A stretch of 64,000 nt of DNA from Ferribacterium limneticum (GCF_020510585.1 NZ_CP075190.1:2850001-2914000); one strand, 5' to 3'; numbered from the stretch's first letter, positions 10,301 to 21,618 are shown. Translations and numbers: made by a program. The notes: generated by a model from the letters alone, not told the origin.

Positions 10301-11430
10301 CCATGGCCCAACGCCTCAAGGGCTGTGTTCGCACCGACGATTGCGTGGCCCGCCTGGGCGGCGACGAATTCACCGTCCTGCTCGACGACCTGCCCAACGC
10401 AGCGGTGGCAGCCAGCGTGGCCCAGAACATCTGCCGCACGGTGTCTGCCCCCCTGGTCATTGACGGCCAGGAAATTGTCATTACCGCCAGCATCGGCATT
10501 TCGCTGTATCCGCAAGACGGCCCGGATCTCAGCCGACTGCTCCGCCATGCCGATACCGCCATGTATCGCGCCAAGCATAGCGGCAGTGGTTTCTGTTACT
10601 ACGAGGCTGCTATGGAGTCAGCGGTCTCGGATCGGCTGAAGATGGAGAACGATCTGCGCCACGCCCTGGAACGCGAGGAGTTCTCGGTTTTCTATCAGCC
10701 GGTGATTGATACTGTCACCGGCAACGTTGCCGGCGTCGAAGCCCTGGTTCGCTGGATACATCCGGAAAAAGGCATCGTATCACCGGCCGAATTCATACCT
10801 GTCGCCGAAGAAACCGGTCTGATCCTGGCCCTCGGCGAATACGTCCTGCGCAGTGCTTGTCGGCAAACCAAGGTCTGGCTCGATTCCGGCCTGCCAAACC
10901 TGCATGTCGCCGTCAACCTCTCGGCCAAACAGCTGGAGCAGCCTGACCTGCGCAACATCATCCTCAGCGCGCTGGACGAAAGCGAGCTGCCGCCTTCGGC
11001 CCTGGTCCTCGAAATAACCGAAAGCGTGCTGATGGCACGCGCGGCGGAAAGCATCGATCTGTTGCGCGACCTGCGTAACCTGGGAATCCACCTCTCCATC
11101 GACGATTTCGGTACCGGCTATTCGTCGTTGTCCTACCTGAAGCACTTGCCGGCCAATACACTGAAAATCGACCGCTCGTTCATTCAGGACATTCCAGACG
11201 ATGAAGACGCCGTCGCCATCGTCACCGGTATTCTGGCGCTCGCCCACAGCCTGCGCATGACAGTCGTCGCCGAAGGGGTCGAAACCGATGCCCAGCGGGA
11301 AACGCTAACTCGCCTGAAGTGCGACTGCCAGCAGGGTTTCTTTTACTCCAAGCCCTTGCCAGCCGAACTAATCGAAACCCGGATGCTCACCCCAAAACGT
11401 CGGAAACGCCCGCTGAACAAGCAAAGCTGA
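7399..11430 (+). CDS. Membrane hybrid histidine kinase with two receivers, HPt, GGDEF and EAL
   Basis: 1343 aa, unusually many modules in one chain. Order: membrane segment about 19-40; periplasmic sensor about 45-175 (family not recognised); second membrane segment about 180-202; HAMP about 203-258; HisKA with VSHEIRTPL (His282); HATPase; receiver 1 (phospho-Asp566 in LMDCSMPEMDG); HPt (His708 in THVIKGAASNLG); receiver 2 (Asp828 in LMDALMPVMDG); GGDEF with intact RLGGDEF (985-991) and the TGLPNR lead-in; EAL with EALVRW (1114-1119) and DDFGTGYSSL. It can in principle run an internal phosphorelay that gates c-di-GMP synthesis or breakdown. It begins 6 bases after the binding-protein gene, which may supply its ligand. 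Confidence 0.92.
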   Translation: MGWLSRQLRGFKRSTFRRQLAILFSVGVLSVSLLAALATSWQGSRQLHASKLDDGLRITRILATQSRLALAFGSAENVSEALEAASAFPDISRIEIRHADGRTLLENGNAIVGEIDRSLPNNSHQTYLEAENAAGWRFVAPVWSVSGPDSQFETTERKDILLGFVIIDQSKATLKALVQEVFVVNFAAGLAFAVLFVLAVRILARRLTQPLADLSATMTRAEKGEIGLRADLSGPRDLADMARAFNSMMGALEQRELELRTARDSALRFAKLKSDFAATVSHEIRTPLNGVIGTLDMLKMGKMNRDQKELLDLAWDSSQYLLELINNILDFSRLEAGRMEVDACDFAMQPLIDGVMNMFHAQATSKNLALTASVAPNVPPVLNGDPARIRQVLINLIGNALKFTEHGSVTLTVERTEDQGLLRFGIRDTGIGIAKEQQAEIFDSFTQADTSTTRRYGGSGLGLSISKQIVRLLGGEIGVDCTTDRQGSLFWFTTPCVAGMPIADVPPGEPILASSGRILIAEDNATNQLVAAGMLRLLGCSSSIAKNGVEAVNQWQAGNWDLILMDCSMPEMDGFQATAAIRNLEAGSGCHTPIIAMTANTLPADIERCKATGMDDHLPKPLTLEALSACLKQWLNWHTDLSVAAEPSTDPGNNLPLDSTVLKRLREILGASISEAIRPFLEDVPRYLTELERAIAAGDAGTVRQVTHVIKGAASNLGAVALAGVAREMETHAEAGALGEASEGLLRLRTEFAVIEPELRQELAPSPDSLPQLREDAPIVLVVDDDRSTRSALRHALHRSGFRVEEAGNGSEALIWLENNPADAILMDALMPVMDGFAACAVLKGHSRWKDIPILMITALEDRQSIERAFEVGASDFIPKPIHFSVVNQRVRRVIDATRTERHVQHLAYNDALTGLPNRLLFMEQLNQAIERTSAHDSMLAVLFLDLDRFKFINDTLGHEVGDKLLATMAQRLKGCVRTDDCVARLGGDEFTVLLDDLPNAAVAASVAQNICRTVSAPLVIDGQEIVITASIGISLYPQDGPDLSRLLRHADTAMYRAKHSGSGFCYYEAAMESAVSDRLKMENDLRHALEREEFSVFYQPVIDTVTGNVAGVEALVRWIHPEKGIVSPAEFIPVAEETGLILALGEYVLRSACRQTKVWLDSGLPNLHVAVNLSAKQLEQPDLRNIILSALDESELPPSALVLEITESVLMARAAESIDLLRDLRNLGIHLSIDDFGTGYSSLSYLKHLPANTLKIDRSFIQDIPDDEDAVAIVTGILALAHSLRMTVVAEGVETDAQRETLTRLKCDCQQGFFYSKPLPAELIETRMLTPKRRKRPLNKQS

Positions 11431-11435
11431 GATAT

Positions 11436-11454
11436 TTGCCTATTTTTTAGGCAA
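11436..11454 (+). other. Inverted repeat after the hybrid-kinase gene
   Basis: TTGCCTA and TAGGCAA flank a 5-T loop, giving a 7-bp perfect stem directly after the stop at 11430. There is no T-run after the stem, so it is not a classical terminator; it could protect the 3' end. Confidence 0.4.
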
Positions 11455-11625
11455 CCGTCAAAACTCGTTGTCGGTCATGGACTTGCCCAGCTTGTCCCGA
11501 GTTTATCCACAGTCTTGTCCGACCAGAACGGGGATAGTTTCCATCGCCGCATCCGTGTAAAAAAAACCCACGCCAAACTGGAAGATGGACGTAAAATCAT
11601 TTCGCGCAATTTACGGTGCCACTTC

Positions 11626-12039
11626 ATGTTTCGAAAACTCGCCACTTCCCTTCTGATGCTTTTGATCGCCCTGGGCGCATCCGGATGTGCGCCCATCATC
11701 ATCTCGGCGGCCGGCGTGGGTGCCGGCGCGGTGTTTTCACATCACATCAACGGCCAGTCCTCACGAACATTCACCGCATCACTCCCCCGCGTCCGCGTTG
11801 CCGTGCTTGCCGCCTTGAAAAAGATGTCGATCAAGCCCGGCACCACCGAGAAAACCGAACAGGGCCAACGCATCACGGCCAAAGCCGGGGACCGCAATAT
11901 TGAAATCGAACTTGAAGTCGTCACCCCCAGCACGACCCTCATGCGCACGGTGGCCCGCAACCAGAGCGGCCTGACTGTCGACTCGGCAACTGCCGCAGAA
12001 ATCACCAACCAGACCGAGGCTGCAGTCGGCCGCGGTTGA
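11626..12039 (+). CDS. Small lipoprotein of the DUF3568 type
   Basis: 137 aa from the ATG at 11626; an in-frame upstream TTG at 11515 would add an implausible, signal-free extension. The N-terminus is a lipoprotein signal (LLIALGASGC, Cys about residue 20), followed by a Gly/Ala-rich hydrophobic patch. The rest, with KTEQGQRITAKAGDRNIEIELE, fits the DUF3568 family of uncharacterised proteobacterial lipoproteins. Function unknown; it stands alone. Confidence 0.75.
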   Translation: MFRKLATSLLMLLIALGASGCAPIIISAAGVGAGAVFSHHINGQSSRTFTASLPRVRVAVLAALKKMSIKPGTTEKTEQGQRITAKAGDRNIEIELEVVTPSTTLMRTVARNQSGLTVDSATAAEITNQTEAAVGRG

Positions 12040-12075
12040 ACGTCATTGAAGCCGGACATCGGGCTGGCTTCTGCG

Positions 12076-12110
12076 CATTTCAATTTTGGGCATTTGTTCG
12101 GGTTGACCGT
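12076..12110 (-). repeat. Dispersed 35-bp repeat, copy 2 (intergenic)
   Basis: Minus-strand copy starting ACGGTCAACCCGAACAAATG and ending AAAATTGAAATG. It lies in the convergent gap between the DUF3568 lipoprotein gene and the YkgJ-type gene. The rest of the gap, 12040-12241, holds nothing else I can identify. Confidence 0.85.
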
Positions 12111-12241
12111 GGCAATCGCTACAGCGGCAGCAAGGACTCGGCCCAAACGCGCGAGCGGGCACGTCCAGCTACCATTTCCAGGTTGAAGCAGAGCAGAAGC
12201 TCAAACGGCCGTGCAAAACAACAAGCCAGCCGACAACGAAC

Positions 12242-12565
12242 CTACGAGCGAGGAAGCTCGGCAAGCCCGCAGCGTTGTCGCGCCCTGTTGCAGGCGGCGT
12301 GCTCCACGTCGAACTCCCGGCAGGGCGATGGGCGGACGTCGTAGATCGAGCAGCTGACGGCGACACCAACCTCTCCGGCCAGCGCCACGCAACGCGGCGG
12401 GCTGGCATCGGTGCCGCACAGGCGAACGATGGCCGGCGTCACCGGCACCGTCATTTCCACCGGCACGCCCTGCCCCCAGGCGAAGGCGCCGCCGGCCAGT
12501 TCGACCGGATGAAAATCGACACGAAAGCTGGCGCAGCAGGCGCCGCAAGTCTGGCAGACGCTCAT
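12242..12565 (-). CDS. YkgJ-family cysteine-cluster protein
   Basis: 107 aa from the ATG at 12565, which overlaps the stop of the methyltransferase gene (ATGA). It has the metal-binding cysteines of the YkgJ/CxxCxxCC family: CQTCGACCASF near the N-terminus, then CSIYDVRPSPCREF and a final CNRARQRCGL. Such proteins are thought to chelate Zn or an Fe-S cluster; their function is not established. Third gene of the dusC operon, so a link to tRNA modification is suggested by context only. Confidence 0.85.
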   Translation of the reverse strand: MSVCQTCGACCASFRVDFHPVELAGGAFAWGQGVPVEMTVPVTPAIVRLCGTDASPPRCVALAGEVGVAVSCSIYDVRPSPCREFDVEHAACNRARQRCGLAELPRS

Positions 12566-13239
12566 GGCAGGCTGACCCGGCAGCGCCACAGCTCGTGGCC
12601 GGAAGCGAGGTATTTCTTCTCGAAAGGCGTCATCGGGTCTGCCGTCTGCCACGGTTCGGCGACCACCAGCTGGCCGCTGAGCAGACTCAGCGCCTGGGCC
12701 ATTTCCTCGATGTAGATGCGCCAGTTGCTGCGGCATTCGACTTCGCCGCCCAGTTCACCCCACACCGGAAAGACGGCATGGCCTTGCCAGCGCCGGGCCA
12801 GATGGCCGATCTTCGGCCACGGGTTGGGGTAGAGGTTGTAATGACGGGCCAGACGGATATCGTTGTCAGCCAGCAGGCGCCAGAAGTCGACCAGATCGGC
12901 CCGGATCAGCAGCGCATTGGCCGGCATCGGCAAGGGCTTGCCGCGGCTGATGCGGTCGACCGACTGATCGACACCAAAAACGAAATGCTCGGGGAAGCTT
13001 TCGGCGATGCGCTGCGTGCTCCAGCCAACGCCGCAGCCGGCGTCGAGGATCAGCGGCGCCTGCGGGTTCCACGCCGCGCGCGCCGCCATTGCCAGCGCGA
13101 AGGCCTCGCGGTTGTAATCGGCCAGCGGCTTCCTGAACGGGTGTGCCATGTGCCGGCGGACAAGCGCTTCGAGGTCGCGATGCGGACCTTCCTGCGCGCT
13201 CGAAATAAAGCGGGAGTTGCCTGACACAGATTCGTCCAT
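12562..13239 (-). CDS. TrmB-like SAM-dependent methyltransferase
   Basis: 225 aa from the ATG at 13239, which shares one base with the dusC stop (TGATG). It has a Rossmann-fold methyltransferase core with motif I ILDAGCGVGWS (about residues 64-74), a VDQS acidic loop after strand 2, and YPNPWPKIGHLARRW, which corresponds to the catalytic NFPDPWPKKRH region of tRNA m7G46 methyltransferase TrmB. Overall divergence means it could be a TrmB paralogue with another tRNA or small-molecule substrate. Its placement right after a tRNA dihydrouridine synthase supports a tRNA role. Confidence 0.75.
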   Translation of the reverse strand: MDESVSGNSRFISSAQEGPHRDLEALVRRHMAHPFRKPLADYNREAFALAMAARAAWNPQAPLILDAGCGVGWSTQRIAESFPEHFVFGVDQSVDRISRGKPLPMPANALLIRADLVDFWRLLADNDIRLARHYNLYPNPWPKIGHLARRWQGHAVFPVWGELGGEVECRSNWRIYIEEMAQALSLLSGQLVVAEPWQTADPMTPFEKKYLASGHELWRCRVSLP

Positions 13240-14198
13240 CACGCCGCCAGCCGTTCCGGCGTCAGCAGGCCCTCGGCGATCAACGCCGCATCGATATCGG
13301 CAGCGCCCTTGATCGGCCGCAACAGATCGTACAGTTCGCCGGCCTCCGGGTAATTCCGGCGCAGCATGGCCAGCCATTGCTTGAGGCGGCCGCCGGCATG
13401 CACCGCCACCACTTTCCTGCGCACGCCCAGCCAGTAGTCGCCAACGGCCGGCCTGATTTCATCCCAGCCGCCGGTCGCCTCGCCGCGCACGCGCCGCGCC
13501 AGCAGCGGGTCAGCCACCGCGCCCCGGCCAACCATGATGTCGGCACAACCGGTCGCCAGCTGGCAATTGCGAAAATCTTCGACGGTCCACACCTCGCCGT
13601 TGGCGATCAGCGGAATATCGATGGCGGCGCGCACCCGGTCGATCCATTCCCAGCGCGCTGGCGGGCGATAGCCGTCGACCTTGGTCCGGCCATGTACGAT
13701 CAGTTCGTCGATGCCGGCAGCGACCAGCGCCTGGGCGTTTTCGACGGCCCGGCTGGTGTTGTCGATGCCGAGGCGCATCTTGGCGGTAAACGGGATGTGC
13801 GCCGGCACCACGGCGCGCACGGCGCTGGTGATTTCGTGCAAAAGCTCGGGCTCGCCGAGCAGGGCGGCACCGCCGCGATGACGATTCACCGTCGGTGCCG
13901 GGCAGCCGAAATTGAGATCAATGCCGGCCGGGTTCAGGGTCACCAGCCGACTCGCGTTCTCGGCCATCAAAAACGGGTCGGAACCAAGCAACTGGACGCG
14001 CATCGGCGTCCCGGCCGCCGTCTTGCTGCCGTTGAGCAGTTCCGGACAAATCCGCTCGTAAGTCTTCGCCGGCAGCACATTGGCCGAGACCCGGACAAAT
14101 TCGCAGATGCCCCAGTCGTAGCCGCCGATGGCCGTCAGCACGCCGCGCAACAAATCGTCGGCGAGCCCTTCCATGGGGGCGAGAAGAATGCGGGACAT
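13239..14198 (-). CDS. dusC: tRNA-dihydrouridine(16) synthase DusC
   Basis: 319 aa flavoenzyme that reduces uridine in the tRNA D-loop using FMN and NADPH. The start MSRILLAPMEGLADDLLR, the active-site loop LNFGCPAPTVNRHRGGA (catalytic Cys99) and the IVHGRTK segment fit the DusC subgroup, as does the MRLGID stretch. It heads the minus-strand operon dusC / TrmB-like / ykgJ-like. The region up to the divergent PIN gene is only 50 bp. Confidence 0.9.
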   Translation of the reverse strand: MSRILLAPMEGLADDLLRGVLTAIGGYDWGICEFVRVSANVLPAKTYERICPELLNGSKTAAGTPMRVQLLGSDPFLMAENASRLVTLNPAGIDLNFGCPAPTVNRHRGGAALLGEPELLHEITSAVRAVVPAHIPFTAKMRLGIDNTSRAVENAQALVAAGIDELIVHGRTKVDGYRPPARWEWIDRVRAAIDIPLIANGEVWTVEDFRNCQLATGCADIMVGRGAVADPLLARRVRGEATGGWDEIRPAVGDYWLGVRRKVVAVHAGGRLKQWLAMLRRNYPEAGELYDLLRPIKGAADIDAALIAEGLLTPERLAA

Positions 14199-14236
14199 CA
14201 GACAGATTCCAGAACAGGAGACACAAAGGCCGGCAT

Positions 14237-14242
14237 TATAAT
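14237..14242 (+). promoter_or_regulatory. Candidate -10 box with leaderless spacing
   Basis: TATAAT ends 6 bases before the ATG at 14249. No Shine-Dalgarno stands between, so transcription from this box would begin at about the A of the ATG. No clear -35. Confidence 0.45.
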
Positions 14243-14248
14243 CGCCCC

Positions 14249-14668
14249 ATGCTGCGCTTAGTTCTCGATACCAATGTCGTCCTCGACCTCTTTCACTGGG
14301 GCAACACCGATGCCGTGCCGATCATGGCGGCGCTGGAGGCCGGAGAAATTCAATGTGTCGTCGATGCCCGCACGCTCGATGAGCTGCAACGCGTGCTGAC
14401 TTACCCGCAACTCAAGCTCTCCCCGGACATGATGGCCGAGCGCTACGCCCGCTACACAAAGCTGGTCGAGGTTTTTCCCGAAGGTGAAGCGCCAAAACTG
14501 CCGCGCTGCAAGGACCGCGACGACCAGAAGTTCCTTGAACTGGCCGCCCGCTGCGGCGCCAACCTGCTGGTCAGCAAGGACAAGGCGCTGCTCTGCTTGC
14601 GCGGGAGGACGACGCTGGGATTCCAGATCGTCAAACCGGCAGCGGCATCGGCATTGCTGGCAACGTGA
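14249..14668 (+). CDS. PIN-domain putative ribonuclease (toxin-like, orphan)
   Basis: 139 aa. It fits the PIN-family putative toxin group (COG1569-like): N-terminal LVLDTNVVLD (Asp7), DELQRVL (Asp44/Glu45), and KDRDDQKFLELA (Asp89, Asp91, Asp92) provide the acidic Mg-binding pocket expected of a nuclease. No antitoxin gene lies on either side: dusC is divergent and a lipoprotein hydrolase converges downstream. It could be a solitary toxin remnant or an RNA-processing enzyme. Confidence 0.8.
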   Translation: MLRLVLDTNVVLDLFHWGNTDAVPIMAALEAGEIQCVVDARTLDELQRVLTYPQLKLSPDMMAERYARYTKLVEVFPEGEAPKLPRCKDRDDQKFLELAARCGANLLVSKDKALLCLRGRTTLGFQIVKPAAASALLAT

Positions 14669-14707
14669 GACAAATTTAGTCTCAGGTGGGCGCCGGTACA
14701 GAATCCC

Positions 14708-14742
14708 ACGGTCAACCGGAAAAAATGGCCAAAATTAAAAAG
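14708..14742 (+). repeat. Dispersed 35-bp repeat, copy 3 (intergenic)
   Basis: Begins ACGGTCAACCGGAAAAAATG, then GCCAAAATT and an A/G tail. It lies 40 bp after the PIN gene stop, in the convergent gap before the lipoprotein hydrolase. Confidence 0.9.
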
Positions 14743-14770
14743 GGAAATGCAGGGGCGCTTCGAGTTGGCG

Positions 14771-15727
14771 CTACTTCCCGTCAATTTCGTATACCCGCGA
14801 GAGCAGCTGGCGGAATGAAGATGTGCGCGCGGGCTCCGTCGGGCGAAGCACCCCATGTTCCTGCAGGACGGCGATCAGTTTCAATGGCGCAACGCGCTTG
14901 TCACCAACGATCTCGACATGCCCGGCCTGCACTTCGACGCGCTTCAACCGGGGATCGCCCTCCACCAGGGAATTGCGCTGCTCGGCCAGCGAGAAAATGT
15001 CGTCGTCCTCGATGCAGCGGCCGTTCTCCTCATGCCGACAGGTATCGCGCTCATCGGTATCAATTTTCAGATAGCTGGCGACCTGATCTGTCAAGGCGCC
15101 CGGCTCGCGAATAAACCGCGACGAGTAGGTGATGTCGGCCCACTTCGGGCCGGTCGCCACATAGCAGCTCAAGGGCAGCAGCCCGAGCGTCAGCGGGTAC
15201 AACCAGGTTTTGCCACAGGTGCGGGCCGCCTCTATTCCCGAGAATGGACCCGAAACGGTCACCAGGCGCAAATCGACGTGCGGCGTGCGGGTCGATTCAG
15301 TCAATGAGCCGCGGGCGATCAGCGCACCCTGGCTGTGACCGATCACCGTCACCTGCGGCACATGCGACTGCTCGGCCAGTTGCTCGATGGCGGACCTCAA
15401 TGCAGCCGCACTGTGCGCCAGTTTGGCCCGGTCATCATAGGTAAAGCAGGCCGATTGCTGACCGTGGAAGGCCAGCACCTGAGCCAGGCCGCGAAACTGG
15501 CCTGACGAGCCGAAACAGCCATGGACCAGCACGTTGATCGGCTGGCTCGCATCAAATCGCAAGCTCCGATCCGGATTGTCCGTGCACGGGCCCAGGCCGG
15601 GAATGTTGATCGTGATGCTGGGTGGCGGTTGGCGGCCGGGTTCGAGATCGAGCGCAGTTATCGCCTGGCGCGTCGCGCAGCCACCAAGAAGACTGACGGC
15701 GGCCATCAAAATGACGATGCGAACCAT
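14771..15727 (-). CDS. Lipoprotein alpha/beta-hydrolase (lipase/esterase-like)
   Basis: 318 aa from the ATG at 15727; a longer frame to 15799 lacks a sensible N-terminus. Residues 1-17 form a lipoprotein signal (AAVSLLGGC), so it should be anchored to a membrane facing the periplasm. INVLVHGCFGSSGQF supplies the oxyanion region and VIGHSQGAL the nucleophile elbow (GHSQG). Asp and His of the triad cannot be assigned with certainty; VEVQAGHVEIVGD near the end may hold the His. Substrate unknown. Confidence 0.78.
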   Translation of the reverse strand: MVRIVILMAAVSLLGGCATRQAITALDLEPGRQPPPSITINIPGLGPCTDNPDRSLRFDASQPINVLVHGCFGSSGQFRGLAQVLAFHGQQSACFTYDDRAKLAHSAAALRSAIEQLAEQSHVPQVTVIGHSQGALIARGSLTESTRTPHVDLRLVTVSGPFSGIEAARTCGKTWLYPLTLGLLPLSCYVATGPKWADITYSSRFIREPGALTDQVASYLKIDTDERDTCRHEENGRCIEDDDIFSLAEQRNSLVEGDPRLKRVEVQAGHVEIVGDKRVAPLKLIAVLQEHGVLRPTEPARTSSFRQLLSRVYEIDGK

Positions 15728-15922
15728 GTTGGATACCTGACAGATAAAGCGGGAATGAACAATCGAACCACGCCATGGCAAGGCTCGATCCGGCAGCACA
15801 TTTTGCGGCTAGCGAAATGGAATAACAAGGAGAGACGGAAGCGCGGTGAGGTCGGGGGCAACATCGCTCTTGCAGGCGACTTGATGCAATGAAGCAAAAA
15901 GCAATTTAGTTTTTGCCGGTAT

Positions 15923-15936
15923 TAACAATAATGTTA
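15923..15936. promoter_or_regulatory. Small dyad upstream of the hydrogenase operon
   Basis: TAACAATAATGTTA is a 5-bp inverted repeat with a 4-bp centre, in the AT-rich stretch about 75 bp before the hydrogenase small-subunit gene. It may be a regulator site; no family can be named. The region 15728-16010 otherwise holds only a GAAAGGAG ribosome site before 16011. Confidence 0.3.
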
Positions 15937-16010
15937 TATCTTTAACCCTATAACAGGAATTACCCGCCGACAAGCCCGCGCAAGCACCTGTTGGCGAAAG
16001 GAGAGTCAGC

Positions 16011-16946
16011 ATGGCGAATATCGTCTGGATGCAAGCCGGTGCCTGCAGCGGCGAAAGCATGGCCTTGCTCTGTGCGGACCGGCCCAGCCTGGAAAACCTG
16101 CTCCAGCAATATGACCTGAATCTCCTCTGGCACCCGTCGCTGACCGCCGATGCTCGCTTCGGACAAGTGCTTGAGGCGATCACCAGCGGTCGCCAAAAAC
16201 TCGACATCCTGTGCATCGAAGGCAGCCTGATGACCGGGCCGGACGGTAGCGGCCAGTACGACACCTGGAAGGCCCGTGCCAAGATCGACATCGTCCGCGA
16301 ACTGGCGCCGCTGGCCACCCATGTCGTGGCGATGGGCACCTGCGCGGCGTTTGGCGGCGTCCATGCGGCAGGGCCGAACCCGACCGACTGCACCGGCCTG
16401 CAATTTCTCCGGGGCCAGCCGGGCGGCCTGCTTGGCGCCGACTGGCGGGCACGCAGCGGCCAGCCTGTCATCAACGTCGCCGGCTGCCCGGCCCACCCGA
16501 GCACGATGACCAAGGTGCTGGCCATGCTGGCCGAGGGCGAAACGCTCCAGCTCGATGCACTCAACCGGCCGGCCGCCTTCTTCGCCAGCCTCGTCCATCA
16601 GGGCTGCACGCGCAACGAGTACCACGAATACGACATCGAGGACGAGGTGCTCGGCGGGCGCGGCTGCATGTTCTTCAGCCTCGGCTGCCGCGGCCCGCAG
16701 ACTGTGGCGCCGTGCAACACCGAATTGTGGAACGGCCACAGCAGCAAGACGCGGGCTGGCGTCCCCTGTTTCGGCTGCACCTTGCCCGATTTCCCGGCGA
16801 ACCGCGACCTGTTCGTGACGCCCAAAATCGGCGCCGTGCCGAAATTCCTGCCGCTCGGCGTCGCCCGCGCCAGGTACATGGCCTACAAGAACCTGGCCCG
16901 CGCCGCTGCCCCCGAGCGCGTCATTAATCGCGAGATGGAACCTTGA
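16011..16946 (+). CDS. [NiFe] hydrogenase small subunit (group 2-like)
   Basis: 311 aa, without a Tat signal or C-terminal anchor, so cytoplasmic as in group 2 (cyanobacterial-uptake and sensory) hydrogenases. The subunit carries the electron-relay Fe-S clusters. Visible ligands: proximal cluster Cys12, Cys111 (MGTCAAFGGV) and Cys159 (AGCPAHP); distal His196, Cys199, Cys219, Cys226; medial Cys235, Cys253, Cys256. The second N-terminal cysteine of the usual CxGC motif is replaced (CSGES, Glu15), which recalls the CSGNT of group 2a and departs from the CGGC of classic HoxB/HupU sensors. The stop shares one base with the large-subunit ATG. A GAAAGGAG ribosome site precedes 16011. Confidence 0.93.
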   Translation: MANIVWMQAGACSGESMALLCADRPSLENLLQQYDLNLLWHPSLTADARFGQVLEAITSGRQKLDILCIEGSLMTGPDGSGQYDTWKARAKIDIVRELAPLATHVVAMGTCAAFGGVHAAGPNPTDCTGLQFLRGQPGGLLGADWRARSGQPVINVAGCPAHPSTMTKVLAMLAEGETLQLDALNRPAAFFASLVHQGCTRNEYHEYDIEDEVLGGRGCMFFSLGCRGPQTVAPCNTELWNGHSSKTRAGVPCFGCTLPDFPANRDLFVTPKIGAVPKFLPLGVARARYMAYKNLARAAAPERVINREMEP

Positions 16947-18455
16947 TGACCCGCGTCACCGTCGATATCGACCTCAACCGCGTCGAGGGCGACCTCGAAT
17001 TCCAGCTCGATCTTGAAGACGGCGTGGTCGTCGATGCGCGCTGCGTCGGCACGCTGTACCGCGGTTTCGAGCAGATCATGATCGGCCGGGCGCCGCGCGA
17101 TTCGCTGGTCATCACGCCGCGCGTCTGCGGCATCTGCGGGACCGCTCACCTTTATGCGGCGACGCTGGCGCTCGAACAGATCGCCAACATCACGCCGCCG
17201 GCCCATGCCGTGCTCGTCCGCAACCTGTGCCTGATGGCCGAGACGCTGCAAAGCGACTTGCGCCAGAGCTTCCTGTTTTTCACGCCGGATTTCTGCAACC
17301 CGCTGTACGCCGGCCACCCGCTCGCCGCCGAACTGGCCGAGGCCTTCGCCCCGCTCAAGGGCAGCGTCGTGCGCGGCTGCCTGAAGAGCACACGCGAGCT
17401 GATCGGCATCGTCGCCATTTTCGGCGGCCAGTGGCCGCACTCGACCTACATGCTGCCCGGCGGCATCACCCAGCCGGCCAATGCCCGCCGGCTGATGGAC
17501 ACGCGCGACATTCTGGCCGGCGTGCGCGACTGGTTCGAGCAGGACGTGATCGGCGGCGACCTCGATGAATGGCTGGCCCTCGACAGCGGCGAAGCCCTGT
17601 TCCGCTGGATGGCTGCCAACCCGGCCCGGCAGCGCAGCGCCCTCGGCCTGTTCAACCGTTTCGGCCGCGACATCGGCCTGCACAAGCTCGGCGCCGGCAC
17701 CGGCCACCTGCTCAGCTACGGCGTCAATCATCGGCCCGACGGCGCCGGCAGCGAATTGTCGGCCGGCTTTTTCAACGCCGACACGCAGCAGGTCGAGCCG
17801 CTCGACCACCTACAGATCAACGAACACGTCCGCCATAGCTGGTTTCTCGATTACCCCGGCGGGCGCCACCCGTGGGCCGGCGAAACCATCCCCGACCACC
17901 AGCCGGGCAGCGACCGCTACACCTGGGCCAAGGCGCCGCGCTATGGCGACAAGGTGGTGCAGACCGGGCCGCTGGCCGAGCTGCGCATTGCCGGCGAAGC
18001 GCTGATTTGCGACCTGCTGGCCAGCGAGGGCGACAACACCTGGCTGCGCCAGTTCGCCCGCCTGCGCCGGGCCGGCTGGCTGCTCAATGCCGCGGTCAAC
18101 ACGAAAAAACAGCTAAAAATGAAATGCGACGAGCCGCATTTCATCGACCCGAAAATCGACGTCTGGCCGGATGGCGAAAGCTACGGCCTGGTCGAGGCGG
18201 CGCGCGGCGGGCTCGGCCACTGGCTGCGCATCAAGGATGGCGTCATCGACAAATACCAGATCGTCACGCCGACCGCCTGGAACGCCTCGCCGCGCGACAG
18301 CGCCGGCCGCCACGGCCACTGGGAACAGAGCATCATCGGTCTGCCGGTGGCAGACCCGGAAAACCCGGTGGAGATCGGCCACATCGTCCGCTCCCACGAC
18401 CCGTGCCTGGTGTGCACCGTGCATTTCATCGGCAGCCACAAAAAAACGCATTTCA

Positions 18456-18463
<8 letters not shown>
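16946..18463 (+). CDS. [NiFe] hydrogenase large subunit (group 2-like)
   Basis: 505 aa from the ATG at 16946 (a TTG at 16943 is also in frame). It carries the Ni-Fe site: L1 motif RVCGICGTAH (Cys61, Cys64) and L2 motif DPCLVCTVH (Cys487, Cys490, His493). A 12-residue tail follows His493; such tails are removed by a maturation endopeptidase after Ni insertion, so the enzyme should need a protease, and one is fused to the next gene product. Residues 383-394 (AVNTKKQLKMKC) are encoded by a copy of the dispersed repeat. No hypABCDEF genes are in the window. Confidence 0.93.
18092..18126 (+). repeat. Dispersed repeat, copy 4 (inside hydrogenase large subunit)
   Basis: Begins GCGGTCAACACGAAAAAACA and ends AAAAATGAAATG. 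It is read in the shared frame as AVNTKKQLKMK, residues 383-393 of the large subunit. Confidence 0.8.
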
Positions 18464-21578
<3,115 letters not shown>

Positions 21579-21618
21579 GCGACGGTGCGGCTGAAACCAT
21601 TGCGCTACCCGGTTTGCT

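Noticed and set aside
15880..15915. GGGCAAC...TTGCA before the hydrogenase operon as a sigma-54 promoter.
   Set aside because: The spacing between GG and GC elements is 13 bp, not the required 10.
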